Source of the DNA: Diplodia intermedia | Taxonomy: Eukaryota > Ascomycota > Dothideomycetes > Botryosphaeriales > Botryosphaeriaceae | Assembly: GCA_021495925.1 (NCBI GenBank) | Contig: JAKEKT010000010.1 | Span: forward strand, 186,001 to 250,000 | Direction of reading: 5' to 3' | DNA: 64,000 nt | In this document: in pieces, positions 12,136 to 23,113 of the stretch | Layout: every line of letters begins with the position of its first letter | How positions within the stretch are numbered: position 1 is the first letter of the stretch | Notes under the pieces: model-generated | Seen by the model: only the letters and a program-made list of their open reading frames with translations | The model's database searches: none | What the model was told of the DNA's origin: nothing | Program-made: the position numbers and the translations under genes

Positions 12136-12962
12136 CATGGCCGCTCATTGGGTCAAGATGAGCGTTCTGTGTTGAATTGGATTGGCTAGCGAAAATAGAA
12201 CAGCGCCGAGGGCCGTCTCTCGGTGCTGGATGCACAGGTGTGCGGACGGAGGCGGCGTACGTCTTCCCCTACATTACCCTACTCGCCGTGTTTATAGAAC
12301 GCATTCATTTTTAGCAACACAAGCAACCATGTTGGTGGATCAAGTGAGTGGCCAATGCGGAGAAGCGTATCGATTGTGCAAGCTGGCATTCTAGCTACGG
12401 GCCCCCGAGGGATGCAACACCATTCCAGCGCTTGGACGTCAGACATGAGACGTACGCCGCAATTTTGCGGGCTGACAAAAAGCAGCAGACTACGGACCAG
12501 CACCGCGAGATGGTCTGTCGGATGCAGCAGCCGGCCGAGCAGCTGGAAGAAGGGGTTGAAGAGCCGGGAGAAGAGGTGGAAATGTAGCGCCGTTGGTAAG
12601 GAACAGGACGTCATAGGGCAGAGCCCTGGCCTGCTCCAGCTACGGAGCCCTGCGAGTCGTGGTCTCGGACAAATAGCAGAGGAAATTCTGGTCGGAACGG
12701 ATGTCCAGAAGCTCCCACAATAAGAGTTGTCCTCAAAATGAGTTGAGGAGAAAGGAAGAGAAGCCGCGGGCGCTGGGCGAAAGGGTTTTTGTAAGCGACG
12801 CCCGGACTTCCAATCAGAGGCGGCGCGATGCGGGTAGGTCAGAAATGGCGCTAAACCGCAAAAGACGTCAATGCGGTGCCGAGTGCCTCCAGCGTGAACC
12901 ACGCCTCCAACACCACCGCCCATCCAACCCCAGCCCGCCCCATCCCCTCTCCACTCCACGCC
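12136..12962. other. Intergenic region between SEY1 and the complex I gene
   Basis: About 830 bp. It should contain the SEY1 3'-UTR and the promoter of the next gene. A long minus-strand open frame (12279..13751) crosses it, but is antisense to the conserved complex I exons and is rejected. No other feature seen. Confidence 0.45.
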
Positions 12963-15431
12963 ATGCTGCGGCAACAGCTCCTCCGGTCGGTCAGGCTGCC
13001 CCAGCGGCTGGCGGCCGCCAATGCCCGCCGTACCTTTGCCGCCACCTCGCAGCGGCCCGCCGACGTCGAGCTCACCATCGGTGCGTCCCACGCCCGCCTG
13101 CCCAGCTTCGTGAACTGCGCTGATTGATTTTTCAGATGGCAAGAAGGTGGCCATAGAAGGTGAGCCCTCCGCTGCCGCGCCATTGCCCCGCGGCCCGTGA
13201 TGCTGACGACTGCACCCACAGCCGGCTCCTCGCTCATCCAGGCCTGCGAAAAGGCCGGCTCGACCGTTCCCCGCTACTGCTACCACGAGAAGCTTATGAT
13301 CGCCGGAAACTGCCGTATGTGCCTCGTCGAAGTCGAGCGTGCCCCCAAGCCCGTCGCCTCGTGTGCCTGGCCCGTCCAGCCTGGCATGAATGTCAAGACC
13401 GACTCCCCTCTCGTGCACAAGGCCCGCGAGGGCGTTATGGAATTCTTGCTCGCCAACCACCCCCTCGACTGTCCCATCTGCGATCAGGGTGGTGAGTGCG
13501 ACCTTCAGGATCAGTCGATGAGATACGGCGCCGACAGAGGTCGCTTCCACGAGCTTGGTGGCAAGCGTGCGGTTGAGGATAAGAACATTGGTCCATTGAT
13601 CAAGGTATGCGCGCGGAGATGAGAGAGCGATCTTGAAAATCGCTGACATGGTGCAGACCTCGATGAACAGGTGTATCCACTGCACCAGGTGTGTCCGTTT
13701 CGCCAACGACGTCGCCGGCGCCCCCGAGTTTGGTTCTACTGGCCGTGGCAACGACCTGCAGATTGGTACTTACATCGAGACCGCCCTCGACTCGGAAATG
13801 TCTGGAAACGTCATCGACCTCTGCCCTGTCGGTGCCCTCACCTCCAAGCCTTACGCGTTCAAGGCCCGTCCGTGGGAGCTGTACCACGCTGAATCTATCG
13901 ATGTTCTTGACGGCATTGGCTCCAACATCCGCGTCGACTCTAGGGGACTTCAGGTTCTGAGGATTCTCCCGAGGCTTAACGATGATGTAAACGAGGAGTG
14001 GATCAACGACAAGTCCCGGTTTGCCTGCGACGCGCTCAGTACCCAAAGGTTGACCATCCCGCTTATTCGCCGCGACGACCAGTTCCAGCCGGCTACTTGG
14101 GAACAGGCTCTTGTGGAGATTGGTGAGGCGTTCCAGAAAGTTGCGCCGAAGGGCAACGAGTTCAAGGCTGTGGCTGGTGCGCTAGCTGAGACGGAAACTA
14201 TGGTGGCAATGAAGGATCTGGCCAACAAACTTGGTTCGGAAAACCTTGCCCTTGACACCAAGAACGGGAGCGAACCCGCTGCTCACGGTATTGATGTTCG
14301 CTCGAACTACAGCTTCAACTCCAAGATCTACGGTGTGGAGGAGGCCGATTACATTCTTCTTGTCGGCACCAACCCTAGGCACGAGGCTGCTGTTTTGAAT
14401 GCTCGTATCAGAAAGCACTGGCTCCGCTCCGACCTTGAGATTGGTCTTGTCGGTGAGGATTTCGAGAGCACCTTCGAGTATGAGAAGTTTGGTGAGACGG
14501 TCTCGGATCTGAAGTCGGCTCTATCTGGTCCTTTCGGCGAGAAGCTTGCCCAGGCTAAGAGGCCCATGATCATCGTGGGTAGCGGCGCTGTTGAACACGC
14601 TGACGCTAAGTCGATCATCGAGACCGTTGGCAGCTTTGTCGAGAAGCACAAGTCCAACTTCCAGACTTCCGAGTGGAACGGCTACAACATCCTCCAGCGC
14701 GAGGCATCCCGTGCGGGTGCCTACGAGGTCGGCTTCACCGTTCCCTCGCCGGAGGTCGCCAAGACGGAGGCTAAGTTCATCTGGCTGCTTGGTGCCGATG
14801 AGATCAACGAGGCGGACATTCCGAAGGGTGCGTTCGTCGTCTACCAGGGCCACCACGGTGACAAGGGTGCCCAGCTTGCCGACGTTGTCCTCCCTGGTGC
14901 TGCCTACACCGAGAGCGCTGGTACCTACGTCAACACGGAGGGTCGTGTCCAGCAGACTCGGGCTGCCACCTCTCTGCTCGGCGCTGCCAGGCATGACTGG
15001 AAGATCATCCGTGCTGCCAGCGAGTACCTCGGCACTCCTCTTCCATATGACGACGTTGAGGCTCTCCGCGACCGCATGGAGGAGATCTCGCCCGCTCTCA
15101 GGAGACTTGACGTTGTCGAGAAGACCGCCCTGGCTGAGCTCAGCAAGGTCCAGATCGTCGACCAGAATAAGGGTGCCAGCGCCACCAACGCTCCCCTCAA
15201 GAAGCCGATCGAGAACTTCTTCTTCACTGACGTCATCTCGAGGAAGTAAGTGTATTCAGTGTCATCGACCCCGGAGCGGTTGCTAATAAGAATCACAGTT
15301 CGCCAACCATGGCTCGCTGCTCGGCAGCCAAGGCCGCCAAGAACCCGAGCACCAACTTCATGGCACCAGGAGAGCCCTACCCTCAGGTCGAATACGGCCC
15401 GCCCGGTCAGCAATCAGCTGCGGCTGCATGA
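12963..15431 (+). CDS. nuo78: NADH:ubiquinone oxidoreductase 78-kDa subunit (NDUFS1/NuoG type)
   Basis: Largest iron-sulfur subunit of the electron-input module of mitochondrial complex I. Five exons: 12963..13080, 13136..13159, 13222..13604, 13657..15245 and 15299..15431, giving 748 residues. The second exon is only 24 nt. The N-terminus, MLRQQLLRSVRLPQRL with further Arg, is a mitochondrial presequence. Cluster ligands are in place: CYHEKLMIAGNCRMC for [2Fe-2S], HPLDCPICDQGGECDLQD, and CIHCTRC with CPVGAL for the [4Fe-4S] clusters. A molybdopterin-oxidoreductase-like, cofactor-free domain follows. All junctions rebuild conserved residues (VELTIDGKKVAIEAGSS). The last exon adds a short tail (EPYPQVEYGPPGQQ). 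Its presence excludes Saccharomyces-type yeasts, which lack complex I. Confidence 0.97.
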
Positions 15432-16408
15432 GTGTACAGAACTGAGAAAAGAGACTTACATTCATCCCCGGGGACCGTGTAGAATCTACGGATGTTTTTG
15501 ATGTTTTTAAGCGGCGTTATTATTACCAAGCTATGTACATACTGGACAACTATTCCCTTTTTCCCTTTGCTCCGACAAGCAAACAAAAAGCTGTCCAGTT
15601 ACCTGAAGATGCGCGGAACCGGGAATTGGGAATCAACGTGTCCAGTCAAAGCGAGAGAGAGACGGCAGGGTGGTGGTGGCAATCAGAGGTCATACCGCCC
15701 ACCAGAGGTTTTTATTCTCTTCTGGTAGTTGGAAGAGCGGGACGCGGTAATGACGGCTTGAATCTGCTGTATTGGAGGGCCCGCAATAGAAGGGTTGATG
15801 GGTAGAGTGGAATGCGTAGGCGGTGTGTGATCGCTCCTTTGATTTTTCTTCCTCTTGTGCATTATGATGTCAAGACCCCAGTCCATGGCGCTATGACAAG
15901 CGACACCTCCGAAAGCAATGATGCATTAGAAGTAGTATTGTTTGATGATCGTGGCTCTCTTTGCACGCCGTTCCGTTGAAATCCCCCCTCCTTTGATATA
16001 GAGCAAGCAGGGTGGAGAAAATTGATTGCTGTCTTGCGGGCTCGACCCAGCTTCAATGGATTCCGTAGCTCACTTTCTCACGAAATCTACTACCTTACAC
16101 GAGTCCCATGTACAACGAAGGATCAAGGACCTCTTGACCATGGGCTTTGCCTTCGACATCTCAATAATCCGCCCAGAGTCCCTTTGCGTGTTCCAATTCC
16201 CCCATATGCACGCACACAATCTTCTCACGTGGCTTCGACCAGATAGTTCATCGCTGGATACTCCGGCAAACTACATTGGTATCCGAATGTCTTTCTTTCT
16301 TCGCTTTCAATTTCAACATCTTTCTTTCGAATCACATCCGGCCTCCTCTGTCTGCCCCGCACTACAAGCCTCGGCCCCAGATACTTCCCCCCGCCCCCCC
16401 CCCCAACT
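15432..16408. other. 3' intergenic region between two converging genes
   Basis: About 980 bp between the stop codons of the complex I gene (plus) and the WD40 gene (minus), so it should hold two facing 3'-UTRs. It contains a C6-G-C11 homopolymer tract at 16387..16404, right beside the WD40 stop codon. No convincing coding frame. Confidence 0.5.
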
Positions 16409-19400
16409 TTAAAGCGGAGAAGGAGGTCTATCTTGCCACAGGCCATGATAGTACGCCTCGATGCTGTCCTCGCCCTCCTCCGCCAGGTAGTCATGCCCCC
16501 TCCGTTTTTCCTTTTCCAGCTGCGTCTCCTTGGCCCTCTTCTTCCTCGTGTTTGCCGCGCCTGCCGCGCCGCCGCCGCTTCCATCGGGAGAAGATGCCTC
16601 GGCCGCACCAGACGCCGACGGCGGTGACGGCGGGACCTTCCTCCTGATGCCCATCACCCTGGCCCGCTCGTACAGGAACCCCTCGTCCTGACGGGCGTCC
16701 CAGTCTTCCTTGCCGGCGTGTTGGTAGACCAGCTTGTAGCCCAGCACGTCGGCGCGCCAGACGGCGCGGCAACGCAGGCAGAAGACGCCGGCGAAGGTGG
16801 TTTCGAGGGCGCGCGAGAGGATGCCGGCTTTGCGGCCGCAGCGGGGGCAGCCGAAGTTGCAACGCTCGCAGAGTGGCAACAGGTTCTTTGACGGAGACGA
16901 CACGCCTTGTTCGTCGTCGTCGTCGTCGTTGCCATCGTCTGTCTCCGCGCGCGGCCGTGCGGGGCGGACGTGGCATTTTGAGCACTTGAGAGCGATCGTG
17001 GTCTTGGCTGGCATTGAGGATGTGCCATTTCCATTGCCATCGGCGTCGTCCTCGCGGATAGGAGGTGTGGCAGCAAGTGCCAGGGAGCGGAGAGCCGCCG
17101 GAATGCGGTCAGCGGACCTGCCTGAATCGCCGGCCTCTTCGGGCACCGCCTTGATGGAGGCGGCGGCCAAGCGGCATGCTGGGAGGCCGCACTGTTGCGT
17201 CGGCGGATCGCAGTGGAGGCGCTGGAACTGCGCCGCCGCCGTCCTCAGCTCTGGCGCGTCCGCTGCCTTGTCGTACGGGCCGGCGTAGTTTGGTCCCTGG
17301 ACTGCTTGACGTATTGGAAGGCTGCCCATTTGGCGGAGCGTCATCTGGTCCGTTTGCACGAGCTCTCGAGCAATCGACGCGCCCGAGTCCTTGTCGGGGC
17401 TACGGTCTTGCAGATCGGGTGTCGATGGAGGCGCTTCCTCATCCTTGAATGAAATCAGATTGAAGGTATCCATTTGTTTGATGGAGCGGCCAAGCTGGCC
17501 AGCTTCGAGAAGGTTGATGGTGCCGTTGACCTCCCCAATGAGGAGGCTTGCGTAGTCAGGACTGAATGCGCCGGACATGACCCCGGAGTTCAACTGCACC
17601 ACATCCCGCACAAAAACATCCTCTGGCGCTCGGTAGGGATCCCAGGTCTTAACCACGCCGTCTGACGACGCAGTATATAGCTTTCTGCGGTCATGAGCCC
17701 ATGAGCAGAAACGAATCCCGGTATCTAGGCGTTCTCTTGACGCAGGGTCATCGTCACCCAGCTCCATCAAAGGCTCTCCATGCATGAGGGAGTATAGGTG
17801 GGTTTCAGGGCGAGGCTGTCGGATGTCCCAGACGTACGTTTTGCCATTCGTGCAACCGGCTACAATGAGGTTCTCATCGTACGGGGAAAACAACACATCG
17901 TTCATGTCAAGAGCCGGGCAGTCCAACTCCAATGGCATGGTGTATCGTCCAGGAACCCGGATGTCGTACAGCTTGACAACCGAGCGAACGCCGCGATTGA
18001 CTTGTGCGCCAGCGACGCACCCGACCGCGAATAGTGGTGCTTTCCACCGGTTCGTGTTCCACGCGACATCGAAGACGTTGCGTGTCTCAGGAAAGATTGT
18101 CATTTGAGTACCAGTCCTGACATCCCACAAGCACGTGCCTCCACTGCCTGGCTCCTCTTTCAAGGTGGAGGCAAAGCCAGCCAAGAGGTAGTCGCCAGAC
18201 CAGTCGAAGCATAGGGCAGAGGGGAAGATGCCATTCTCGGGCCTCTCGGCGGCCCTTCGTGAGGAGAAGCTGTGCATGACTGGCTTCATCTTATTGCCGT
18301 CTTCGTCGAAGAGCTCTGATGGGTCGACGTTGAGTAGATAAGGATCTATTACCTTGATCGAGTTCTTGTCGGATCGTTGACAGCCAGTAGCCAGAAGACC
18401 TTGAGGACTGACGGAGAGCAAATCGACTTTAGCCGTGTGACGGAGGCCAAGGCTACTGAAATGCTTCTCGGGTTGTTCGGTATCGAACATGTCGTAGACT
18501 CGTACCTGGTTATCGTATCCAGCCGTGAAAAGAAGCGAGTCATCTGGCGAAAACGCAACCATTGAGACAGTCTGGAAGAGTCGGTGGTCCTGGGTGACGT
18601 GCATTGAATGGCTCGAATTGACGCCGGTCTCTGGCCGCTCGCGTTCAGTGTAGTGGTCGGGGATCTCATAGAGCGCTTTCCGGTGAACTTCTCCAACCAG
18701 TAGGTTGTTGCTCCTGTTGTACTGCATACTGTCGGAATCAACGAGGCAAGCGGAGCCAGCGGCAAACCAAGTGCCGTTCGGTGTCCAAGCTACGGTATTG
18801 ACATCCCCTGAGGTGCCGGTGAAAGTTATGGAAGGACCAATACTCTCCACGATTGGAGTCTGAAGGGGAGTAAGCCCGCCTTTGGAGTAATCCCTTCGGG
18901 CTGTCCGCATGCCGAGTTCCCGATGCCTCAATACTGCGTTGACAGAAGGATATCTCTGCCCGCCAAGACGAAGCACCTCTGGCTTCGGTATTCGGTCATC
19001 TGCAGCATCTCTTAATAGCGCTTCGATACTCTCCTTGGTACGTTCTGGTAGAAGTCTTCGTGCCTGGCTTGCAACCTCAAGAATCTCGGGCTCCGTCATG
19101 TTCGTCAGAATGGAGCTGGTTGCTCTGTCGAATTTCGAGGTGACGACATCCTCGAGGCTCTTCATTTCCTCTTTGGTGAAAGGTACGTGCACTTTGGCAC
19201 CCTTCCAGTCATGCAGCTCTTGCCACTCCCCCTCTCCGAACCCACCTTTCAAGGCCAATCGTTCGTGGTACGATAGGTATGGCCTGTACAAGCGGGACTT
19301 TCTCGCGCTACGAAGCCTTCTGCTCGACCTTATCGTTCTACCCTCAATCTCGATCCCAATATCAGCAACTTGCGCACCAGGATGTCTCTCCACTGGAGGC

Positions 19401-20686
19401 TTCTGCGGCTCCGTTACCGGGGAAGCTTCATCCTCGAATTTGTGGGCGTAATGTTCCTTAGAGTAGTAATTAGTCGGTCTTTGTGCAGCACGTCGCTCCC
19501 TCTTAGGGTCTGCTGTAGATAACGATGTCGAATCCAAAGTGGCAGTGTGCTCGACGACGGTAACCGGTGGTAATGGCACAGGGCGTGCTAGGATCTCCGC
19601 GTGTCTCTCAGGTCGCAGTATAGGTGCCCATTCAGAGTTTTGAATAACCGCTATCGCCTTTTTCATGTCATAGCCGTATTTCAAATGGTTGCAATATCTT
19701 GTGTTCGCAGCACCTTGGCTTCGTCCCGTTAGCACATGGCCAATCTGTTTGAAGCCCAAATCCAGTCCGTGTTTCAAATAGACGATAACACTGTCTTCTT
19801 CCAGCGTCCAAGGCGAATACTTTGGAGCCTTTCCCTTGCCAACAGTGGAAGGGTTCGATTTAGGGGATCCAACGCCGGTGCGGTGCTCAGCCGAAGCAGC
19901 TGCGAGCGATCCCACAGCACTAGGATTCGGACGAACAGAAGAAGTGGCAACAGGATGACGAGATATAGGAGCTGGATGGTGGAGTGAGGAAGTGGCAGAT
20001 GGCGCGGAAGGAAGTGGAATAGGAGTGTCCGGAAACGTGGCTGCGCGAGCAGGCGGACGAGGTGGCGGCGGCGAAGGAGGGACGTAAGGCGACGCATATT
20101 GACCAGTAACATTGGTGGGGCGAGGCAACGGGAGCCCGTGTGGATAATCGCGCGGGACCATAGATCCTCTCTCCGGCATGCCATTGGCCTGTGCCGGCGC
20201 TGGGTGGTATGCTGCGCCGGACGGCGGAGTGCGAATGCCATTGCCATATGCGGCCATCAATTGTGTTGGCACAGGCCTGCCAGAATATGGCTCTTGACCT
20301 GCAAGATTGTTCCCTTCGTGCTCTTCCGTCAGTCTCTTTCTTCTTGTGTCGGTCGTGCCATTATACGAGCTGCTTAACCCCCTTAGCTTCGCCAGCTTCT
20401 CGAGTGTAGAATCGGTGAATGGCACGAAGCTCATGCGTCGCGACTCGGTCTGGATCTGGACGGGTTGCCGTCTTGTATGGGAAGCTGGCGGAGACTTGCA
20501 AAGGGGAGCTCGCTCATGCGCAGACGCCTGGGTAGACGTACTATGATTTCCGTTCAAGTCATGTTTCGTGGATGGTGTTGGGCGCGCTTGGAAGCGGTCG
20601 AGCAGCGTAGAGGCATTCTCCGGTTCGTCATCATCTCGTCTATGGGAGATCTTTCGCCGTTTTGCCGGTGATTCGCGAAAGGGCAT
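16409..20686 (-). CDS. Large WD40 protein with SANT-like and Cys-rich regions; candidate Raf1/DIM-9 heterochromatin factor
   Basis: One uninterrupted frame of 1425 residues. The N-terminus has a bipartite nuclear signal (AKRRKISHRR) and a long Pro/Ser-rich linker. Around residues 290-345 a SANT/Myb-like stretch reads KYSPWTLEEDSVIVYLKHG and GFKQIGHVLTGRSQGA. Residues of about 625-1105 carry WD40 blades (for example VSMVAFSPDDSLLFTAGYD, VYDMFD, FCSWAHDRRKLYTASSDG, VKTWDP). Near 1240-1330 lies a cysteine-rich module: CSKCHVRP, CERCNFGCPRCGRK and CLRCRAVW, a probable zinc-binding fold. The combination recalls the Rik1-associated factor Raf1/Dos1 of fission yeast and DIM-9 of Neurospora, which work with a CUL4-DDB1-type ligase to direct H3K9 methylation. 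That link is my inference from architecture and memory, not an alignment. WD40 and nuclear location are secure. Confidence 0.8.
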   Translation of the reverse strand: MPFRESPAKRRKISHRRDDDEPENASTLLDRFQARPTPSTKHDLNGNHSTSTQASAHERAPLCKSPPASHTRRQPVQIQTESRRMSFVPFTDSTLEKLAKLRGLSSSYNGTTDTRRKRLTEEHEGNNLAGQEPYSGRPVPTQLMAAYGNGIRTPPSGAAYHPAPAQANGMPERGSMVPRDYPHGLPLPRPTNVTGQYASPYVPPSPPPPRPPARAATFPDTPIPLPSAPSATSSLHHPAPISRHPVATSSVRPNPSAVGSLAAASAEHRTGVGSPKSNPSTVGKGKAPKYSPWTLEEDSVIVYLKHGLDLGFKQIGHVLTGRSQGAANTRYCNHLKYGYDMKKAIAVIQNSEWAPILRPERHAEILARPVPLPPVTVVEHTATLDSTSLSTADPKRERRAAQRPTNYYSKEHYAHKFEDEASPVTEPQKPPVERHPGAQVADIGIEIEGRTIRSSRRLRSARKSRLYRPYLSYHERLALKGGFGEGEWQELHDWKGAKVHVPFTKEEMKSLEDVVTSKFDRATSSILTNMTEPEILEVASQARRLLPERTKESIEALLRDAADDRIPKPEVLRLGGQRYPSVNAVLRHRELGMRTARRDYSKGGLTPLQTPIVESIGPSITFTGTSGDVNTVAWTPNGTWFAAGSACLVDSDSMQYNRSNNLLVGEVHRKALYEIPDHYTERERPETGVNSSHSMHVTQDHRLFQTVSMVAFSPDDSLLFTAGYDNQVRVYDMFDTEQPEKHFSSLGLRHTAKVDLLSVSPQGLLATGCQRSDKNSIKVIDPYLLNVDPSELFDEDGNKMKPVMHSFSSRRAAERPENGIFPSALCFDWSGDYLLAGFASTLKEEPGSGGTCLWDVRTGTQMTIFPETRNVFDVAWNTNRWKAPLFAVGCVAGAQVNRGVRSVVKLYDIRVPGRYTMPLELDCPALDMNDVLFSPYDENLIVAGCTNGKTYVWDIRQPRPETHLYSLMHGEPLMELGDDDPASRERLDTGIRFCSWAHDRRKLYTASSDGVVKTWDPYRAPEDVFVRDVVQLNSGVMSGAFSPDYASLLIGEVNGTINLLEAGQLGRSIKQMDTFNLISFKDEEAPPSTPDLQDRSPDKDSGASIARELVQTDQMTLRQMGSLPIRQAVQGPNYAGPYDKAADAPELRTAAAQFQRLHCDPPTQQCGLPACRLAAASIKAVPEEAGDSGRSADRIPAALRSLALAATPPIREDDADGNGNGTSSMPAKTTIALKCSKCHVRPARPRAETDDGNDDDDDEQGVSSPSKNLLPLCERCNFGCPRCGRKAGILSRALETTFAGVFCLRCRAVWRADVLGYKLVYQHAGKEDWDARQDEGFLYERARVMGIRRKVPPSPPSASGAAEASSPDGSGGGAAGAANTRKKRAKETQLEKEKRRGHDYLAEEGEDSIEAYYHGLWQDRPPSPL

Positions 20687-21339
20687 GTGCGAGAGCGGCT
20701 GAGAGGGTTGGAAGTGAGGGTTGGCCGACGATGGGGCTGGGGCTGGGTCTGGCTCGGGACTAGATGTGAGGTCTACAATCTCGACCCTGCGGCCACGACG
20801 ATTGCAATGATTAGCGATTGTATGGGATCAGGCGCGCGTGGGGTTCGTTAAATATGTACATGGTGGGCGAGCGTCACTGTCGATGCGTGCCAAGCACAGC
20901 AGCGCATGCTGACAATGCGTTCGTCGTGAGATAGGGCTGGTCTGCGCAAACCAAAGGATTCCGGGCGCACGTCCAGGCTGGGAGCTGGAGTCAGTTGCGC
21001 GCAAGTGCGGGCGCGTGCGTGGGTGAGCGGAGGAGCAGATAATCGGCGAGTAGTCGCGAACGCGCGGAGAAGACGCGAGGGCCCGCAGGTGGAGCTGGAG
21101 CTGTCAGCCACCCGCACTGTCTCTGGCCACATGAATCGCACACGCCACCGTGCTTCTTTGAATGTAACGACCATCAAAAGAGCTAGAGAGTACATCAACC
21201 AGCCAAACCAGCCGCACGCTGCCCAGAAATAAACAACCGATCACGCTCCTCAAAAAAAAAATTCCACAGCTCTCCTCATTGCACCACCGACTGTGGTGGG
21301 ATATCGTCAACGAACAAAGGAAATGTGTACACCGGTTGC
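20687..21339. other. Intergenic region between the WD40 gene start and the PEX16 stop
   Basis: About 650 bp holding the promoter of the WD40 gene (minus) and the PEX16 3'-UTR. There is an A9-10 run near 21252. Frames here are short and overlap; nothing else supported. Confidence 0.45.
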
Positions 21340-22655
21340 TCAGAGCGTCGCCGTGGAAAAGTAGTACTGGTCCCAGAGGTACTCGTAGTCCTCGACAACA
21401 CCGCCGACAATGTCGAGCAGCGGCTTTCCTCGAAGCCGCTTCGTCACCGATTGGATCCAGGCCCTGTGTCCAGTTAGCAATGGGATGCAGTTCAGAGAGA
21501 CTGTAGCACCCACTTCGTGATGTTCTCATAGAAAGCGCCTCTCAAGAGCCACCAGCCCATGCCCCAGCCCCGCTTCCGCAGCTCCTCCCGCTCGAGGCCA
21601 GTAAGGCCACGAAGTCCGCCAGCGAGCCTCTCCTGGAAGTCCTTCTTTGCGAGTTGCCGAGCTCCATACTCGATGCTTACTCCCAGCAGCCACGGCCTCC
21701 AGCTATTCCCTTTCTTGGAGCACCAGTGCTGCATTGCAACAGCATAGATGACCGGTCGAACGATGTACAACATTTCGGCAAGTTCGCCCACTCCTGTCAC
21801 TCTGTGCAAAAGAGCCTTCGGCGGTTTGATATCGTCGGCAGTGAGCACCTTTGATAGGAGATAGGACGAAATGTCATGCGAGTCCGGCAACGACGGGAGC
21901 GACAAGCCTGTCCTCGGCATGGTCCAGCTCGCGTCATCGCTCCTCTCTGTCTTAGGCGTCTCGGTACCGTCGAAGGACGACCCGTCCTCCTTCTCTTCCA
22001 AGGAGCTTGGGTCAAATTCGCGCTGCGGGAGCGGCGGACTGAGCAACGGACGCGAGTTCGTCAAACGCAACAGCAGCAGCCTGCAGAAGGCCTTGACAAC
22101 CTCGAGCAGCACGATCGCCCTCCAACGCGTCTTTTCGCCCTTTCGCTTCGCGGCCATTTCCCACAAAAGCTCGGTATACTGGATCATCTGCAGGGTCAAG
22201 GCGATGCGCTTGTACGTGGGCGACTTCTCGGTCCAGAAACGGGTGTAGCGGCTGTGCGGCGTCGGGCGCGGGCGCTGCGGCGGAGGCAGACGCGCAACGG
22301 CTTTTGCGAGGAGGGAGTCATGGTAGAGCGACAACAGCTGGACGCCACTGTAGACTGTTGCTATATTTCAGCATACTCGCGCGCGACCGACACAGGAGGC
22401 GGACCAACTTGACTCGGATGCGATTTCAGACTCGCGGAAGCGGCCTGCGGAGGTCCATTAGCATCGGCTGGGCATCGACGCGCCAGAGCGGCAGTCCGTA
22501 CCAGGAATAATGTAGGTCAGTGAGCGCAGCGCAGACTCTATCTGAGAGACGGCGCTGGCGTTCTTGGTGATAAAGTCACTATACTGGGCCAGCCATTTGG
22601 GAGGGAGCGATAGCGCTTCAGACACCTTGTTAGATGCCTGCTTGCAGGAATCCAT
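21340..22655 (-). CDS. PEX16: Peroxin-16, peroxisomal membrane biogenesis protein
   Basis: Membrane peroxin that helps insert peroxisomal membrane proteins. Four exons on the minus strand: 22655..22502, 22444..22409, 22354..21514 and 21463..21340, giving 384 residues; introns of 57, 54 and 50 nt. The small 36-nt second exon is needed to rebuild the conserved text IIPG|RFRESEIASES|IYSGVQLLSLYHDSLL. The N-terminal signature WLAQYSDFITKNASAVSQIE and the C-terminal KPLLDIVGGVVEDYEYLW are family marks. The middle has an acidic Ser-rich insert (EEKEDGSSFDGTETPK) before VRPVIYAVAMQHW. I chose the Met at 22655; an in-frame Met at 22748 would add 31 residues that are not typical of the family. The last exon supplies the C-terminus that a simple frame call would lose. 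Confidence 0.94.
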
Positions 22656-23113
22656 CACATGGAAGGGCGGAGAGGTGATCCGGGGTGGAAGTGGGTCAAA
22701 GAAACGAAGTGGCAGCACGACGAACTGCTGGAGGATGCCGCAAGCCACTGGTGATGACGCCTTGGGCCGAGGTCCCGTCCCCGACGCCTGCGCCTGCGCG
22801 TACCTCTAGCGCCACCTCGTGACTACGCGCCGGCGCGCGCCATGTCGCGTCTTCCTGCATCTCCCCGCCGCATTTTGGCGAACAGATGACTTACAAGTCC
22901 GATCTGGTTAGGTACGTTCGCTTCTGTGGGTATTCCCGTTCCGGTATCAAAATGACCTAGTACACCGACCCCCCCTTCCGGTGGCTGAGTACGACGTGGA
23001 GTCTAGAACTATCAGGCAGCAACACGACGAGTCTCAAAACAAAAGCTGGTAGGCACACCGAAGCCTTTTAGTCTCCTTTCTTCCTTGATCACACCCGCCC
23101 AGGACTTCAGACA
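22656..23113. promoter_or_regulatory. Bidirectional promoter region between PEX16 and the HD-domain gene
   Basis: The two flanking genes diverge across 458 bp, so both promoters must lie here. The half near the HD gene contains CT-rich leader text (GTCTCCTTTCTTCCTTGATC). No confident motif assigned. Confidence 0.4.

Noticed and set aside
12279..13751. 490-codon minus-strand open frame
   Set aside because: It is antisense to conserved complex I exons with correct cluster motifs; its translation has no domain. It is a shadow caused by codon bias.
22458..22748. Upstream in-frame Met for PEX16 at 22748
   Set aside because: It would add 31 residues unlike family N-termini; the Met at 22655 gives a usual PEX16 start.
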